Notes: generated from the letters alone by a model not told the origin. A stretch of 64,000 nt of DNA from Hyphomicrobiales bacterium (GCA_900472925.1 UCJU01000006.1:119171-183170), one strand, 5' to 3'; counted from the first letter of the stretch, positions 1 to 9,342 are shown. Program-made: numbers and translations.

Positions 1-1
1 C

Positions 2-115
<114 letters not shown>

Positions 116-154
116 CGATATCAGACGCGCAATGGTTGTTTTTTAATCGATTTT

Positions 155-190
155 ATGAAAACTCCCCTCTTCGATCAGAGGGGAGCTTTC
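155..190 (+). terminator. Stem-loop after glmS that also contains the next gene's ribosome binding site
   Basis: CTCCCCTC and GAGGGGAG form a perfect 8-bp stem around an 8-base loop, extended outward by GAAA pairing with TTTC across one mismatch. There is no good T-run after it (only CTTTC), although a T6 run lies upstream at about 138-143. The right arm GAGGGGAG is the only purine-rich Shine-Dalgarno sequence in front of the ATG at 191, so folding would hide that site. It may end glmS transcripts, control translation of the next gene, or both. Confidence 0.6.
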
Positions 191-679
191 ATGCAGTTCG
201 ACAAATGGGCCATCAGATTTTTTGCAGTGTTCCTCATCGCAGGCCCGCTTTGGCTCGTGTTCTCGTTTCTCAAAGACTTACCAGTTAAACTCCTTGCACG
301 TGACACCAGTCAGTTGAATGTTCTGCCGCTCTATCTTCTCTATGTTTTCAGCATTTATGTGGGTTTTCGATTGTGGCGCGGCGGTAAAACCGCTTACTGG
401 TTGGCATTGATAACCTATCTGTCCCAAATACCTTACATCGCAGTCGGCAGGCTGGTGATGAACTGGTCCACAGGCGTGACCGTGCCTTTCTTCATCCATC
501 TCAATGATGGCGATATCGCATTTCATATTAAATTCGAAATCGGTTCCTGGGCGACGTTCTTCGTGGTCTCGCCGCTTTCCGAGACGATCATCGGTATGAA
601 TCTCTTAGCGATTCTGGCCTGTGTGGTGATTTATAGGTCCATGCGCACAAGGGGGCGCGCTACTCCTGCGCCTGCCTAG
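191..679 (+). CDS. Hypothetical inner-membrane protein, 162 aa
   Basis: I do not recognise the family. The protein is strongly hydrophobic, with likely membrane spans near residues 8-28, 45-62, 66-88 and two close spans around 115-150, then a short basic tail ending RTRGRATPAPA. An upstream in-frame ATG at 155 would start inside the preceding stem-loop; I choose 191 because GAGGGGAG sits 5 bases before it and because the longer version adds a hydrophilic stretch before the first membrane span. It stands alone between glmS and a DUF502 gene, all on the plus strand. No catalytic motif is visible. Confidence 0.65.
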   Translation: MQFDKWAIRFFAVFLIAGPLWLVFSFLKDLPVKLLARDTSQLNVLPLYLLYVFSIYVGFRLWRGGKTAYWLALITYLSQIPYIAVGRLVMNWSTGVTVPFFIHLNDGDIAFHIKFEIGSWATFFVVSPLSETIIGMNLLAILACVVIYRSMRTRGRATPAPA

Positions 680-827
680 TCTCTCGCAACTGTGAACCCA
701 CTTTGCGAGCTTCTGGCACTGCCAGCAGCGTGCCACAGGATTATTCACTTGAAAGGCGGAACGCGTTTCGTCACTGTCCGTTTCAAGATATCTTCTTCTC
801 TGAAGTCTCTCGAATTTATGCGGATTC

Positions 828-1496
828 ATGACCGAAATCCCCGTCAAAATTTCCTTCGCAACGCGCTTGCGTAACAGCTTCCTGACTGGCGTTCTCATCC
901 TGGCGCCTGTCACGATCACCATGTGGCTGGTCTGGACCTTCCTTCAATGGGTGGATAGCTGGGTTAAACCGTACATTCCTGCGCGTTACGATCCAGAACA
1001 GTATTTCGATGTTGCCATTCCTGGCTTCGGCCTTCTGGTCGCGGTTATCGGTATTACGCTCATCGGGTTTCTTGGCAACAACCTGATCGGCAAATGGATT
1101 GTCGGGTTTGGCGAGTCCATTCTCAACCACATGCCCTTCGTGCGGCCTATCTACAAAAGCATCAAGCAGCTTTTCGAATCTGTTTTGAAAGAGCACTCCA
1201 GCTCATTCAAGAAGGTGGGCCTTATCGAGTTCCCCTCGCCGGGTACATGGGCCATGGTGTTCGTTTCTTCGGATGCCAAGGGCGAAGTGGCCTATCGTTT
1301 CAATGAAATCGGCCAGGAAATGGTCGCGGTCTTCCTGCCGCCAACGCCGGTGCCGACAGCGGGCTTTCTCCTGTTCGTCCCGAAGGATAAGATCATTATG
1401 CTGGAAATGTCGCCGGAAGACGGTGCTAAGCTTTTGATATCCGGCGGTCTTGTTGCTCCGGACTTCGAGTTGCCGAAGGCGATAGCGCCGGTCTGA
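828..1496 (+). CDS. DUF502 family membrane protein
   Basis: 222 aa, the usual length of this family. Two membrane segments lie near residues 16-40 (a proline-containing LILAPVTITMWLVW helix) and 64-90 (IPGFGLLVAVIGITLIGF), and the family signature region PFVRPIYKSIKQLFE follows at about 103-118. The C-terminal half is a soluble beta-rich domain with the conserved segments FPSPGTWAMVFVSS and FLPPTPVPTAGFLLFVP. The biochemical role of DUF502 proteins is unknown; they are widespread in proteobacteria and plants. It ends 3 bases before the stop of the convergent minus-strand gene at 1500, so the two transcripts meet tail to tail. Confidence 0.85.
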   Translation: MTEIPVKISFATRLRNSFLTGVLILAPVTITMWLVWTFLQWVDSWVKPYIPARYDPEQYFDVAIPGFGLLVAVIGITLIGFLGNNLIGKWIVGFGESILNHMPFVRPIYKSIKQLFESVLKEHSSSFKKVGLIEFPSPGTWAMVFVSSDAKGEVAYRFNEIGQEMVAVFLPPTPVPTAGFLLFVPKDKIIMLEMSPEDGAKLLISGGLVAPDFELPKAIAPV

Positions 1497-1499
1497 CGA

Positions 1500-1757
1500 T
1501 CAATCGTCTTCAAAAACCTCTCCGGTGCCGCTGGTCGAATGAAACACCGGCACAAAGACGCGCATATAGACGAAGCGCACGCTCCAGCCTTTTTCCTGCG
1601 CTTCTGCCCAAGCCTTCTTGCGTCCCGGCTTCTTGAAGCTCTTGCCGATAGCCTTCTTTTCGCTTTTGGCAAAGGTTTCCGGCAGCAGCAGGTTGTCTGG
1701 CGAACACAGGGCGTAGCCCTTGCAGAAAGCTGCTGGCGGTAGGGGCATGTCATTCAT
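1500..1757 (-). CDS. Hypothetical basic 85-aa protein downstream of recG
   Basis: Starts 6 bases beyond the recG stop on the same strand, so it is probably co-transcribed with recG. The protein has a Cys pair (FCKGYALC, around residues 11-18), a central lysine/arginine-rich helix-like stretch (KSEKKAIGKSFKKPGRKKAW) and an acidic end (GEVFEDD). A second in-frame Met lies at residue 4. I do not recognise a family. The gene-like features are the tight spacing to recG and a frame that ends cleanly at the convergent DUF502 stop; the ribosome binding site (AGGCTAACGACG) is weak. Confidence 0.55.
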   Translation of the reverse strand: MNDMPLPPAAFCKGYALCSPDNLLLPETFAKSEKKAIGKSFKKPGRKKAWAEAQEKGWSVRFVYMRVFVPVFHSTSGTGEVFEDD

Positions 1758-1762
1758 CGTCG

Positions 1763-3868
1763 TTAGCCTGCATGGAGGAAACGGATCGCTTCGTCACGGC
1801 GATGGAGATAGAGCAGGGTGCGCAGGTTGCGACCTCGCTCACTTGATAATTCCGGGTCGCGTTCGATTGTGTAGGCGGCGTCCTTGCGGGCGATTTCCAA
1901 CAGGTCGGCGTGAGCTTCGAGGCTGGCGATGCGGAAGCCCGGCGTGCCGGATTGACGGGTGCCCAGAAGCTCGCCTTCACCACGCAGTTTCAGATCTTCT
2001 TCGGCAATCAGAAAGCCGTCTTCGCTGTCGCGCAGAATGGAAAGACGTGCCTTGCCGTTTTCGCTGAGCGGTCCCTTGTAGAGCAGGATGCAGGTGGATG
2101 CCTCGTCGCCACGCCCAACGCGACCGCGCAACTGGTGCAGCTGGGCAAGGCCGAAATTCTCGGCGTGTTCGATGACCATGATCGTTGCGTCCGGCACGTC
2201 AACGCCCACTTCTACCACGGTCGTCGCCACCAGCAGGCGCGTTTCGCCGGTCTTGAAGGCGAGCATTGCCGCGTCCTTCTCCGGCCCACTCATGCGGCCA
2301 TGGATGAGGCCGATGTCTGCGCCCAGTGACTTCGCGAGAACGGCATGGCGTTCTTCAGCGGACATCAAATCCGATTCTTCCGATTCCTCAACCAACGGGC
2401 AGATCCAGTAGGCTTTCTTGCCCTCGGCAAGCGCGCTTTTCAGCCGCGCGACGATATCACCGATGCGCTCGGTCGGGATGGTCACGGTCGTGATGGGTTT
2501 GCGGCCAGCTGGTTTTTCGGTCAGCTTGGAAACGTCCATATCCCCGAAGGCAGCCAGAACGAGTGTGCGGGGGATGGGTGTTGCGGTCATGACCAGCATA
2601 TGCGGTGAGATGCCCTTGGCGGTTAGCCGCAGGCGCTGGTGCACGCCGAAACGATGCTGCTCATCCACGACAGCCAGCACGAGGTTCTTGTAACTGACGC
2701 TATCTTGAAACAGCGCATGGGTACCGATGACGATCTGCGCCTCACCGGAGGCGATGCGCTCCTCGATCTCGCGGCGCTCCTTGCCCTTGGTGCGGCCTGT
2801 CAGAACCTCGCAGGAGATGCCAGCCGAGGCGGCGAATCTCGAGATCGTTGCAAAATGCTGGCGGGCGAGAATTTCGGTGGGGGCCATCAGAACGGCCTGT
2901 CCGCCAGCCTCGACGGCTGTCGCCATGGCCATCAGTGCTACAAGCGTCTTGCCCGCGCCGACATCACCCTGCAGCAGGCGCAGCATGCGGTCTTCACCGG
3001 CCATGTCGGTCAGGATGTCCTTCACCGCAGCGCTCTGGCTCGCTGTCATCGAAAACGGCAGGTTCGCCAGAATCTTTGCGGCAAAATCGCCCTTGGCGCG
3101 GATGGGTTGGCCGGTGACCTTGCGCAGCCTTTGCCGAACCAGTGCCAGCGAAAGTTGACCGGCCAGAAACTCGTCATAGGCGAGACGGCGTCTGGCAGGG
3201 GCTTGCGGATCGATATCCGCCCCGTCACGCGGGTCGTGCAGATCGCGAAAGGCATCGGCCACATGCGGGAAGCTCTCACGTGCTGCCAGTGCTTCGTCTA
3301 TCCACTCGGGAAAGACCGGCATTTTGGAAAGCGCGCCATCGATCGCGCGCCGCAGGACCTTGGGCGAAAGCCCCGCCGTCAAGGGGTAGACTGGCTCGAC
3401 CAGCGGCAGGTTTTCGGCTTCGGAGACCTTCACCATGAAGTCGGGGTGCACCATGGAGGCGCGACCGTTGAACCAGTCGATCTTGCCGCTGACCATCACC
3501 TCTTCGTCCACCGGCAGGGCTTTCGACAGCCAGTCGCCCCTGGCACGGAAGAAGGTCAGTGCCAGTTCGCCGGTCTCGTCATGCAGAAAGACGCGGTAAG
3601 GTGCGGAGCGATTGCCTGGCGGTGCGGGCTGGTGGCGGTCCACGCGTCCCTGAATGGTGACAATGGCGCCCTGTGGTGCATGCGCTATTCCGGGGCGGTT
3701 ACGCCGGTCGATGATGTTATAGGGCGCGTGAAACAGAAGGTCGACAACGCGGCTTTCCTCGACGCTTTCCCGGCCCAAAAGCTTTGCCAGCAGATCGGCG
3801 AGCTTCGGCCCGACGCCTACAAGCGTGGCGACGGTAGCAAACAGCGGATCGAGGAGGGCGGGGCGCAT
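1763..3868 (-). CDS. recG: ATP-dependent DNA helicase RecG
   Basis: Superfamily 2 translocase that remodels stalled forks, D-loops and Holliday junctions. An N-terminal wedge/OB domain covers roughly residues 1-260, followed by the helicase core: Walker A GDVGAGKT near 301, the DEQH box (VVDEQHRFGV) near 400, then TATPIPRTL and the C-terminal motifs VGVDVPDATIMVIEHAE and LHQLRGRVGRG. The chosen start gives 701 aa, normal for RecG; the frame stays open 15 codons upstream (MALLHCARPSTILLA) but the wedge domain begins at MRPALLDPLF. It is divergent from sdhE-mfd across about 170 bases, and a small gene follows it. Confidence 0.95.
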   Translation of the reverse strand: MRPALLDPLFATVATLVGVGPKLADLLAKLLGRESVEESRVVDLLFHAPYNIIDRRNRPGIAHAPQGAIVTIQGRVDRHQPAPPGNRSAPYRVFLHDETGELALTFFRARGDWLSKALPVDEEVMVSGKIDWFNGRASMVHPDFMVKVSEAENLPLVEPVYPLTAGLSPKVLRRAIDGALSKMPVFPEWIDEALAARESFPHVADAFRDLHDPRDGADIDPQAPARRRLAYDEFLAGQLSLALVRQRLRKVTGQPIRAKGDFAAKILANLPFSMTASQSAAVKDILTDMAGEDRMLRLLQGDVGAGKTLVALMAMATAVEAGGQAVLMAPTEILARQHFATISRFAASAGISCEVLTGRTKGKERREIEERIASGEAQIVIGTHALFQDSVSYKNLVLAVVDEQHRFGVHQRLRLTAKGISPHMLVMTATPIPRTLVLAAFGDMDVSKLTEKPAGRKPITTVTIPTERIGDIVARLKSALAEGKKAYWICPLVEESEESDLMSAEERHAVLAKSLGADIGLIHGRMSGPEKDAAMLAFKTGETRLLVATTVVEVGVDVPDATIMVIEHAENFGLAQLHQLRGRVGRGDEASTCILLYKGPLSENGKARLSILRDSEDGFLIAEEDLKLRGEGELLGTRQSGTPGFRIASLEAHADLLEIARKDAAYTIERDPELSSERGRNLRTLLYLHRRDEAIRFLHAG

Positions 3869-4037
3869 GGCGAGCAAAATCGTGGAAGGGCGGGCGCAAT
3901 GCAAGAGCGCCACGGCGATAAACTCGGTTTATCACCGGCAGTTTTGGCGGGTGCGGCAATATTTCGATAAAAACCGGTTCCCAATCGTTCCTGTCCTGTT
4001 CTATAGGAAGGGCCAAGTCAACAAATGGGTGAATGCG

Positions 4038-4355
4038 ATGACAGGACTGGTACGCACGAGTGCCGACCTCGATCCGAGGCGCAGGCGGATTCTTTATCGG
4101 TGCTGGCATCGCGGCATCCGCGAAATGGACCTTGTTCTCGGGCAGTTCGCAGAAGAAAACATCGCTGATCTCTCGGACGAGCAACTGGACGAGCTTGAGA
4201 TCATCATGAACGAGGAAGATCAGGACCTCGTGCAGATGGTGACGGGGGCGCAAGCCATTCCCGAAAAATTCCAGACGCCATTGTTTGAGACGATCATTTC
4301 CTACCGCCCGGATTTCGATCTGGTCACCGCCCAGAACGGACACAGCCCAAAATGA
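4038..4355 (+). CDS. sdhE: FAD assembly factor SdhE (succinate dehydrogenase assembly factor 2 family)
   Basis: 105 aa from MTGLVRTSADLDPRRRR; this start was chosen because the conserved family begins here, and the upstream open frame lacks similarity. The signature RGIREMD lies at residues 25-31; in the family this RGxxE motif is needed to attach FAD covalently to SdhA. The rest, with EENIADLSDEQLDELE and a C-terminal helix bundle, fits SdhE (old names YgfY, DUF339). Its stop codon overlaps the mfd start (ATGA at 4352), so the two are translationally coupled even though the functions differ. Confidence 0.85.
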   Translation: MTGLVRTSADLDPRRRRILYRCWHRGIREMDLVLGQFAEENIADLSDEQLDELEIIMNEEDQDLVQMVTGAQAIPEKFQTPLFETIISYRPDFDLVTAQNGHSPK

Positions 4356-7300
4356 TAGCCGGATTCGATGTCAGGCTGGTGGCATCGGCCGATACGCCGT
4401 TGACCATCGGCAACGTGCCCTCGGGAACGGAAGCCTTTTTGCTCGCGGATATGGCGCGGCAGGGTACGCCCGTCGCTTATGTCTTGTCCGATGGCCAGCG
4501 CGTGGCCGATCTGGAGCAGATGCTGGGCTTCGTTGCGCCTGACATTCCGGTTCTGAGCCTGCCCGCTTGGGATTGCCTTCCTTACGACCGTGTGTCGCCC
4601 AGCGCGCATGTGTCGGCGCGCCGTCTGGCCACGCTGTCCGGCCTCATCCACCACCAGAAAAAGCCGCACCCGGCCATCGTGCTCGTTACCGTCAATGCCA
4701 TGTTGCAGAAGATGGCGCCGCGCGATGTCATCGAAAGTCTTGCCTTTTCAGCCAAGCCCGGCAACCAGATCCGCATGGAAGACATTGCCGCCCGGCTGGA
4801 GCGCAATGGTTTCGACCGTGTCGCAACGGTTCGCGAGGTGGGTGAATTTGCCCTGCGCGGTGGCATTCTCGACGTCTTCGTTCCCGGCACAGACGAGCCT
4901 GTCCGGCTGGATTTCTTCGGCGACACGCTGGAAAGCATCCGCACATTCGATCCGGCAAGCCAGCGTACCATCGGTCAGGCTCGCTCGCTCGATCTGAACC
5001 CGATGAGCGAAGTGACGCTGACGCCGGATACGATCAGCCGATTCCGAAAGAACTACCTGTCGCTGTTCGGCGCGGCTACGCGCGACGATGCGCTCTATCA
5101 GGCCGTGTCCGAGGGCCGTCGTTACGCGGGCATGGAACACTGGCTACCGCTGTTTTATGAAAAGCTGGAAACGGCCTTCGATTATCTCAAGGGCTTCCGC
5201 ATCGTCACCGACCACACCGCGCGCGAAGCAGCCGTCGAGCGGTCCAAGCTTGTGCATGATTATTTCGACGCGCGACAGCAATCCGGCCAGACGAAGGGTG
5301 CAACGCAGGGAGCACCCTACAAGCCAGTCGCGCCCAGCCAGATTTATCTCGGCGGCAAAAGCTTCGATGAGGCGCTGAATGCCGTCAACGCCGTGCGACT
5401 GACGCCCTTCAACGAGCAGGATTCGAAAGACAAGCCTGTCGCCACGCTGGATGCCCATGTCGGCCCGCGCTGGGCGAAGTCTCAGACTGAGAGCGAAAGC
5501 GAAGAGCGCGTCAACGTCTTCACGCTGGCCGTCAAGCACATTGCCGAGCGCCGCTCCAAGGGCTGGAAGGTGCTGATAACGGGCTGGTCGGAAGGTTCGC
5601 TCGACCGGCTGTTGCAGGTGCTGAACGAGCATGGGCTTGAGAATATCAAGACCATCCAGTCGTTCAAGGAAGTCGAAAAGCTTGGCAAGGGTGAGGCTGC
5701 GGCTGCGGTTCTCAGCCTTGAGGCCGGTTTCGAGACCGGCAATCTCGCTGTCATCGGTGAGCAGGATATTCTCGGCGACCGCATGGTCCGCCGCTCCAAG
5801 CGCCGCAAGCGTGGTGCAGATTTCATCTCAGAAGTCGCCGGTCTGGATGAGGGCTCGCTCGTTGTCCATGCCGAACACGGTATCGGTCGTTTCGTCGGTC
5901 TTCGCACCATCGAGGCGGCGGGCGCGCCGCGTGATTGCCTCGAGCTTCATTATGCCGATGGGGCCAAGCTGTTCCTGCCGGTCGAAAACATCGATCTTCT
6001 CTCGCGCTACGGCTCGGATGCGGCGGAAGCCAATCTCGACAAGCTGGGTGGCGGCGCATGGCAGATGCGCAAGGCCAAGCTCAAGAAGCGCCTGCTGGAC
6101 ATGGCGGGCGATCTCATCCGCATCGCAGCCGCACGCATGGTCCGCCACGCACCGACGCTGATTGCGCCCGATGGGCTCTATGACGAATTCGCCGCCCGTT
6201 TCCCCTATGACGAGACGGAAGACCAGCTCAACGCCATCGAATCCGTTCGTGACGATCTGGGTGCCGGTCGCCCGATGGATCGCCTGATCTGCGGTGACGT
6301 CGGCTTCGGCAAGACGGAAGTCGCGCTTCGTGCCGCATTCCTGGCCGCCATGAATGGCGTGCAGGTGGCCGTCGTCGTGCCCACCACGCTGCTTGCGCGC
6401 CAGCATTTCCGCACCTTCTCCGAACGCTTCCGTGGCCTGCCCATCCGCGTTCAGCAGGCATCGCGTCTCGTCGGCACCAAGGAACTGGCGCTGACCAAGA
6501 AGGAAGTGGCCGAGGGCAAGACGGATATCGTCGTCGGCACACACGCTCTGCTGGGTGCTGGCATCAACTTCGCCAATCTCGGCCTTCTCATCATCGATGA
6601 GGAACAGCATTTCGGCGTGAAGCATAAGGAACGCCTGAAAGAACTGAAGAGCGACGTGCATGTGCTGACGCTGTCGGCCACGCCCATCCCGCGCACCTTG
6701 CAGCTTGCGATGACAGGCGTGCGGGAACTGTCGCTGATCACCACCGCGCCGGTGGACCGCATGGCCGTGCGTACCTTCATCTCGCCGTTCGACGCGCTTG
6801 TTATCCGCGAGACCCTGATGCGTGAGCATTATCGTGGAGGTCAGAGCTTCTATGTCTGCCCGCGTCTGGCCGATCTCGCCGACATTCACGCTTTCCTGCA
6901 ATCCGACGTGCCGGAACTGAAGGTTGCCGTGGCCCACGGCCAGATGGCGGCAGGCGAGCTGGAAGACATCATGAATGCCTTCTATGACGGCAAGTATGAT
7001 GTGCTGCTCTCCACCACCATCGTCGAGTCAGGCCTGGATGTGCCGACAGCCAACACGCTGATCGTCCACCGCGCCGATATGTTCGGCTTAGCGCAGCTCT
7101 ACCAGCTGCGTGGACGCGTCGGACGCTCCAAGGTTCGCGCTTTCGCGTTGTTCACGCTGCCGGTCAACAAGGTGTTGACCACAATGGCGGAGCGCCGCTT
7201 GAAGGTGCTTCAGTCTCTCGATACGCTCGGTGCTGGCTTCCAGCTTGCCAGCCATGATCTGGATATTCGCGGCGCGGGCAATCTGCTCGGCGAAGAGCAG

Positions 7301-7849
7301 TCCGGTCATATCAAGGAAGTCGGTTTCGAGCTTTACCAGCAGATGCTGGAAGAGGCCGTCGCGGAAGTGAAGGGCGAAGACGACGTTATCGATAGCGGCT
7401 GGTCGCCACAGATTTCTGTCGGCACATCCGTCATGATCCCGGAAAATTATGTGCCGGATCTGCACCTGCGCATGGGGCTTTACCGCCGCCTCGGCGAACT
7501 GACCGATCTGAACGAAATCGACGGCTTCGGTGCAGAAATGATCGACCGCTTCGGCCCGCTGCCGAAGGAAGTCCAGCACCTGCTGAAGATCGTCTACGTC
7601 AAGTCGCTCTGCCGTACCGCCAATGCTGAGAAGCTCGATGCCGGTCCAAAGGGCGTCGTTGTGCAGTTCCGCAACAAGGAATTCCCGAACCCTGCAGCAC
7701 TGGTCGGCTACATCGCCAAGCAGGGCTCCATGGCCAAGATCAGGCCCGATCACAGCGTCTTCCTGACCCGTGATCTGCCGACGCCGGAGAAGCGTCTGGC
7801 AGGGGCGGCGATGGTCATGACGCAATTGGCGGAACTGGCAAAATCCTGA
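4352..7849 (+). CDS. mfd: Transcription-repair coupling factor Mfd
   Basis: 1165 aa. Mfd removes RNA polymerase stalled at DNA lesions and recruits UvrA for nucleotide excision repair. An N-terminal UvrB-like module (with the VLSLPAWDCLPYDRVSPS region near residue 70) is followed by the RNA-polymerase interaction domain, seen as VHAEHGIGRFVGL near 505. The translocase core has Walker A GDVGFGKT near 647 and IIDEEQHFGV near 747, then SATPIPRTL and LYQLRGRVGRS. The C-terminal TRCF domain ends in a helical tail. It overlaps the sdhE stop by 4 bases, and a stem-loop follows at 7860. Confidence 0.96.
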   Translation: MIAGFDVRLVASADTPLTIGNVPSGTEAFLLADMARQGTPVAYVLSDGQRVADLEQMLGFVAPDIPVLSLPAWDCLPYDRVSPSAHVSARRLATLSGLIHHQKKPHPAIVLVTVNAMLQKMAPRDVIESLAFSAKPGNQIRMEDIAARLERNGFDRVATVREVGEFALRGGILDVFVPGTDEPVRLDFFGDTLESIRTFDPASQRTIGQARSLDLNPMSEVTLTPDTISRFRKNYLSLFGAATRDDALYQAVSEGRRYAGMEHWLPLFYEKLETAFDYLKGFRIVTDHTAREAAVERSKLVHDYFDARQQSGQTKGATQGAPYKPVAPSQIYLGGKSFDEALNAVNAVRLTPFNEQDSKDKPVATLDAHVGPRWAKSQTESESEERVNVFTLAVKHIAERRSKGWKVLITGWSEGSLDRLLQVLNEHGLENIKTIQSFKEVEKLGKGEAAAAVLSLEAGFETGNLAVIGEQDILGDRMVRRSKRRKRGADFISEVAGLDEGSLVVHAEHGIGRFVGLRTIEAAGAPRDCLELHYADGAKLFLPVENIDLLSRYGSDAAEANLDKLGGGAWQMRKAKLKKRLLDMAGDLIRIAAARMVRHAPTLIAPDGLYDEFAARFPYDETEDQLNAIESVRDDLGAGRPMDRLICGDVGFGKTEVALRAAFLAAMNGVQVAVVVPTTLLARQHFRTFSERFRGLPIRVQQASRLVGTKELALTKKEVAEGKTDIVVGTHALLGAGINFANLGLLIIDEEQHFGVKHKERLKELKSDVHVLTLSATPIPRTLQLAMTGVRELSLITTAPVDRMAVRTFISPFDALVIRETLMREHYRGGQSFYVCPRLADLADIHAFLQSDVPELKVAVAHGQMAAGELEDIMNAFYDGKYDVLLSTTIVESGLDVPTANTLIVHRADMFGLAQLYQLRGRVGRSKVRAFALFTLPVNKVLTTMAERRLKVLQSLDTLGAGFQLASHDLDIRGAGNLLGEEQSGHIKEVGFELYQQMLEEAVAEVKGEDDVIDSGWSPQISVGTSVMIPENYVPDLHLRMGLYRRLGELTDLNEIDGFGAEMIDRFGPLPKEVQHLLKIVYVKSLCRTANAEKLDAGPKGVVVQFRNKEFPNPAALVGYIAKQGSMAKIRPDHSVFLTRDLPTPEKRLAGAAMVMTQLAELAKS

Positions 7850-7859
7850 TGACATCGAT

Positions 7860-7880
7860 ATCGCCGTTTCTTACGGCGAT
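7860..7880 (+). terminator. Stem-loop after mfd
   Basis: ATCGCCGT and ACGGCGAT form a perfect 8-bp stem with loop TTCTT, 10 bases after the mfd stop. Only TT follows before AATC, so the T-run is poor; termination may be weak or Rho-assisted. Confidence 0.5.
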
Positions 7881-7930
7881 TTAATCAAACCGACATCTGG
7901 CCGTAGGATTGGCAGGCATAATCTCCTTTT

Positions 7931-7962
7931 ATCGGCACGGCAGAGTTTTTCCGGGTGCCGAT
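7931..7962 (+). other. Leader stem-loop before the 113-aa secreted protein gene
   Basis: ATCGGCAC (7931-7938) pairs perfectly with GTGCCGAT (7955-7962), and GG/CC can extend the stem inward. It lies 18 bases before the ATG at 7981, just upstream of the GAAGGAG ribosome binding site, so it is in the 5' leader if the promoter lies near the mfd end. Role unknown. Confidence 0.45.
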
Positions 7963-7980
7963 TAACGAAGGAGCAGGACT

Positions 7981-8322
7981 ATGTTGACCACCATGAACAG
8001 GTTTGTCACCGCTGGTCTGGTTGCTTTGACAATTGCGGGCACCACAATTGCCACTACCAGTCAGGCAGAAGCACGTAACAATTTTGCACGCGGATTTGGC
8101 GCAGGTATCGCAGGAGGCATCGTTGGCGGTGCACTGATTGCAGGCGCTCGGAACTATTACGGCCCGCCAGCCTATGGCTATGCCCCCGTTTACAGTCAGC
8201 CGGTTTACAGCCAGCCGGTCTACGGACCACCTGTCGTTTACGAACGGGTTTATCCCCGTTGCCACATGGCATGGCGCCCGGATGGTTACGGCTATATGTA
8301 CCGCGCGCGCGTCTGCTACTGA
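7981..8322 (+). CDS. Secreted Gly-rich then Tyr/Pro-rich small protein
   Basis: 113 aa. A Sec signal peptide is clear (basic start, hydrophobic VTAGLVALTIAGTTIAT, cleavage after SQAEA near residue 31). A glycine-rich hydrophobic stretch (FGAGIAGGIVGGALIAG, residues 38-54) follows, then imperfect YSQPV repeats and a C-terminal part with RVYPRCHMAWRPDGYGY and two cysteines. It resembles the short envelope proteins of Rhizobiales with a glycine-zipper-like segment and an R-x-Y-x-C tail. A good ribosome binding site (GAAGGAG) stands 7 bases before the ATG. The function is unknown; outer-membrane or periplasmic association is an inference. Confidence 0.75.
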   Translation: MLTTMNRFVTAGLVALTIAGTTIATTSQAEARNNFARGFGAGIAGGIVGGALIAGARNYYGPPAYGYAPVYSQPVYSQPVYGPPVVYERVYPRCHMAWRPDGYGYMYRARVCY

Positions 8323-8342
8323 CGGTGTCTGAGGCGGTGTGA

Positions 8343-9287
8343 TTAGTTCGTTTTCGTTTCATCACCGTCAGGCGTCATAGCGACGGCAACATTCTGGTCT
8401 GCCGCCGCAACTGACGTTGGCAATGCAACATGCCTCTGGCGCTCGCGGATGAGCGTGATGAGGCCTGAGCCGATGATGAGAGCTATGCCGACCAGCATCC
8501 AGCCATCGATGGCATCTCCGAAAATCAGATAACCGAACAGGATGGCCCATAGCATCTGGCTGTACTGCGTCGGCCCAATGACGGCTGCTGGCGCGTATTT
8601 TGCTGCATACATGACCAGCACGTTGGCGAGCGCGCCGAGAAGGCCGTATCCCGCTAGGAACATCCATTGCTCGGCATTGGGTGGGGTGAAAGACGATGTC
8701 ATCGCCACGCCGCAAATCACCAGCGTTCCCAGCAAGCCTGCGCCATAAAGCGAGATGTTCTTTTCCGATGGCCCCATGGCGCGGAAAATAACGATGGAAA
8801 TTGCGCCGCACAGACCTGCAACGATGGCGGCGATATGTCCGGTGGATAGCTCGCGGAAGCCCGGCCGCAAAATGACCAGCACACCGGCGAAACCGATGAT
8901 GACGGCGGACCAACGCTTGATCCCGACCTGTTCCTTCAAAAACAGAACCGACATGATGGTGACGAAAGCGGGCAATAGGAAGATCAGCGCAAAGGCTTCC
9001 GCCATCGACAGATGCGTGAAGGCGGTTACCGAGGTGATCGCGCCGAGGCCTGAGGTCGCGAAGCGCAATAGCCAAAGCGGCCGATTGGTGGTGCGAACAA
9101 TATCCCGCCAGTCGTCATTGCGCTTGCGGATGAAGGGCAGGGCGCAGAGCCCGAAGAGCGCGCCGAAAAAGGCGGACTGAATGGGCGACAATTGCCCTTC
9201 TATGAGCTTCACGCTCGCATCGCTCCATGCGTAGGCCGCAAAGGCTGCAAATGCGAGCAGAATGCCCTTCAACGTGCTATCGGACAC
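8343..9287 (-). CDS. EamA/DMT-family transporter
   Basis: 314 aa with ten predicted membrane helices arranged as two EamA repeats, roughly residues 7-140 and 150-285; the first repeat contains the typical helix run FALIFLLPAFVTIMSVLFLKE, where KE closes a repeat as usual for drug/metabolite transporters. The substrate cannot be told from sequence. The start is GTG (VSDSTLKG) with AGGTG nearby. The tail after residue 290 is hydrophilic. It is convergent with the secreted-protein gene upstream (20 bases apart) and lies downstream of the FrnE-like gene on the same strand. Confidence 0.85.
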   Translation of the reverse strand: MSDSTLKGILLAFAAFAAYAWSDASVKLIEGQLSPIQSAFFGALFGLCALPFIRKRNDDWRDIVRTTNRPLWLLRFATSGLGAITSVTAFTHLSMAEAFALIFLLPAFVTIMSVLFLKEQVGIKRWSAVIIGFAGVLVILRPGFRELSTGHIAAIVAGLCGAISIVIFRAMGPSEKNISLYGAGLLGTLVICGVAMTSSFTPPNAEQWMFLAGYGLLGALANVLVMYAAKYAPAAVIGPTQYSQMLWAILFGYLIFGDAIDGWMLVGIALIIGSGLITLIRERQRHVALPTSVAAADQNVAVAMTPDGDETKTN

Positions 9288-9342
9288 GGAAACACCTGAA
9301 AATATTAGGGGCCGAAAATCGACAACGGGGACGCGCTGGCGA

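Noticed and set aside
2639..3970. 443-codon open frame on the plus strand opposite recG
   Set aside because: Antisense shadow of the well-supported recG gene; high-GC third positions keep the opposite frame open and the product has no recognisable features.
5828..6937. 369-codon minus-strand frame opposite mfd
   Set aside because: Antisense to conserved Mfd motifs; composition is that of a mirror frame.
8160..8240. Short tandem repeats (YSQPV coding units) considered as CRISPR or regulatory repeats
   Set aside because: They are in-frame amino-acid repeats within a secreted protein gene; there are no spacers.
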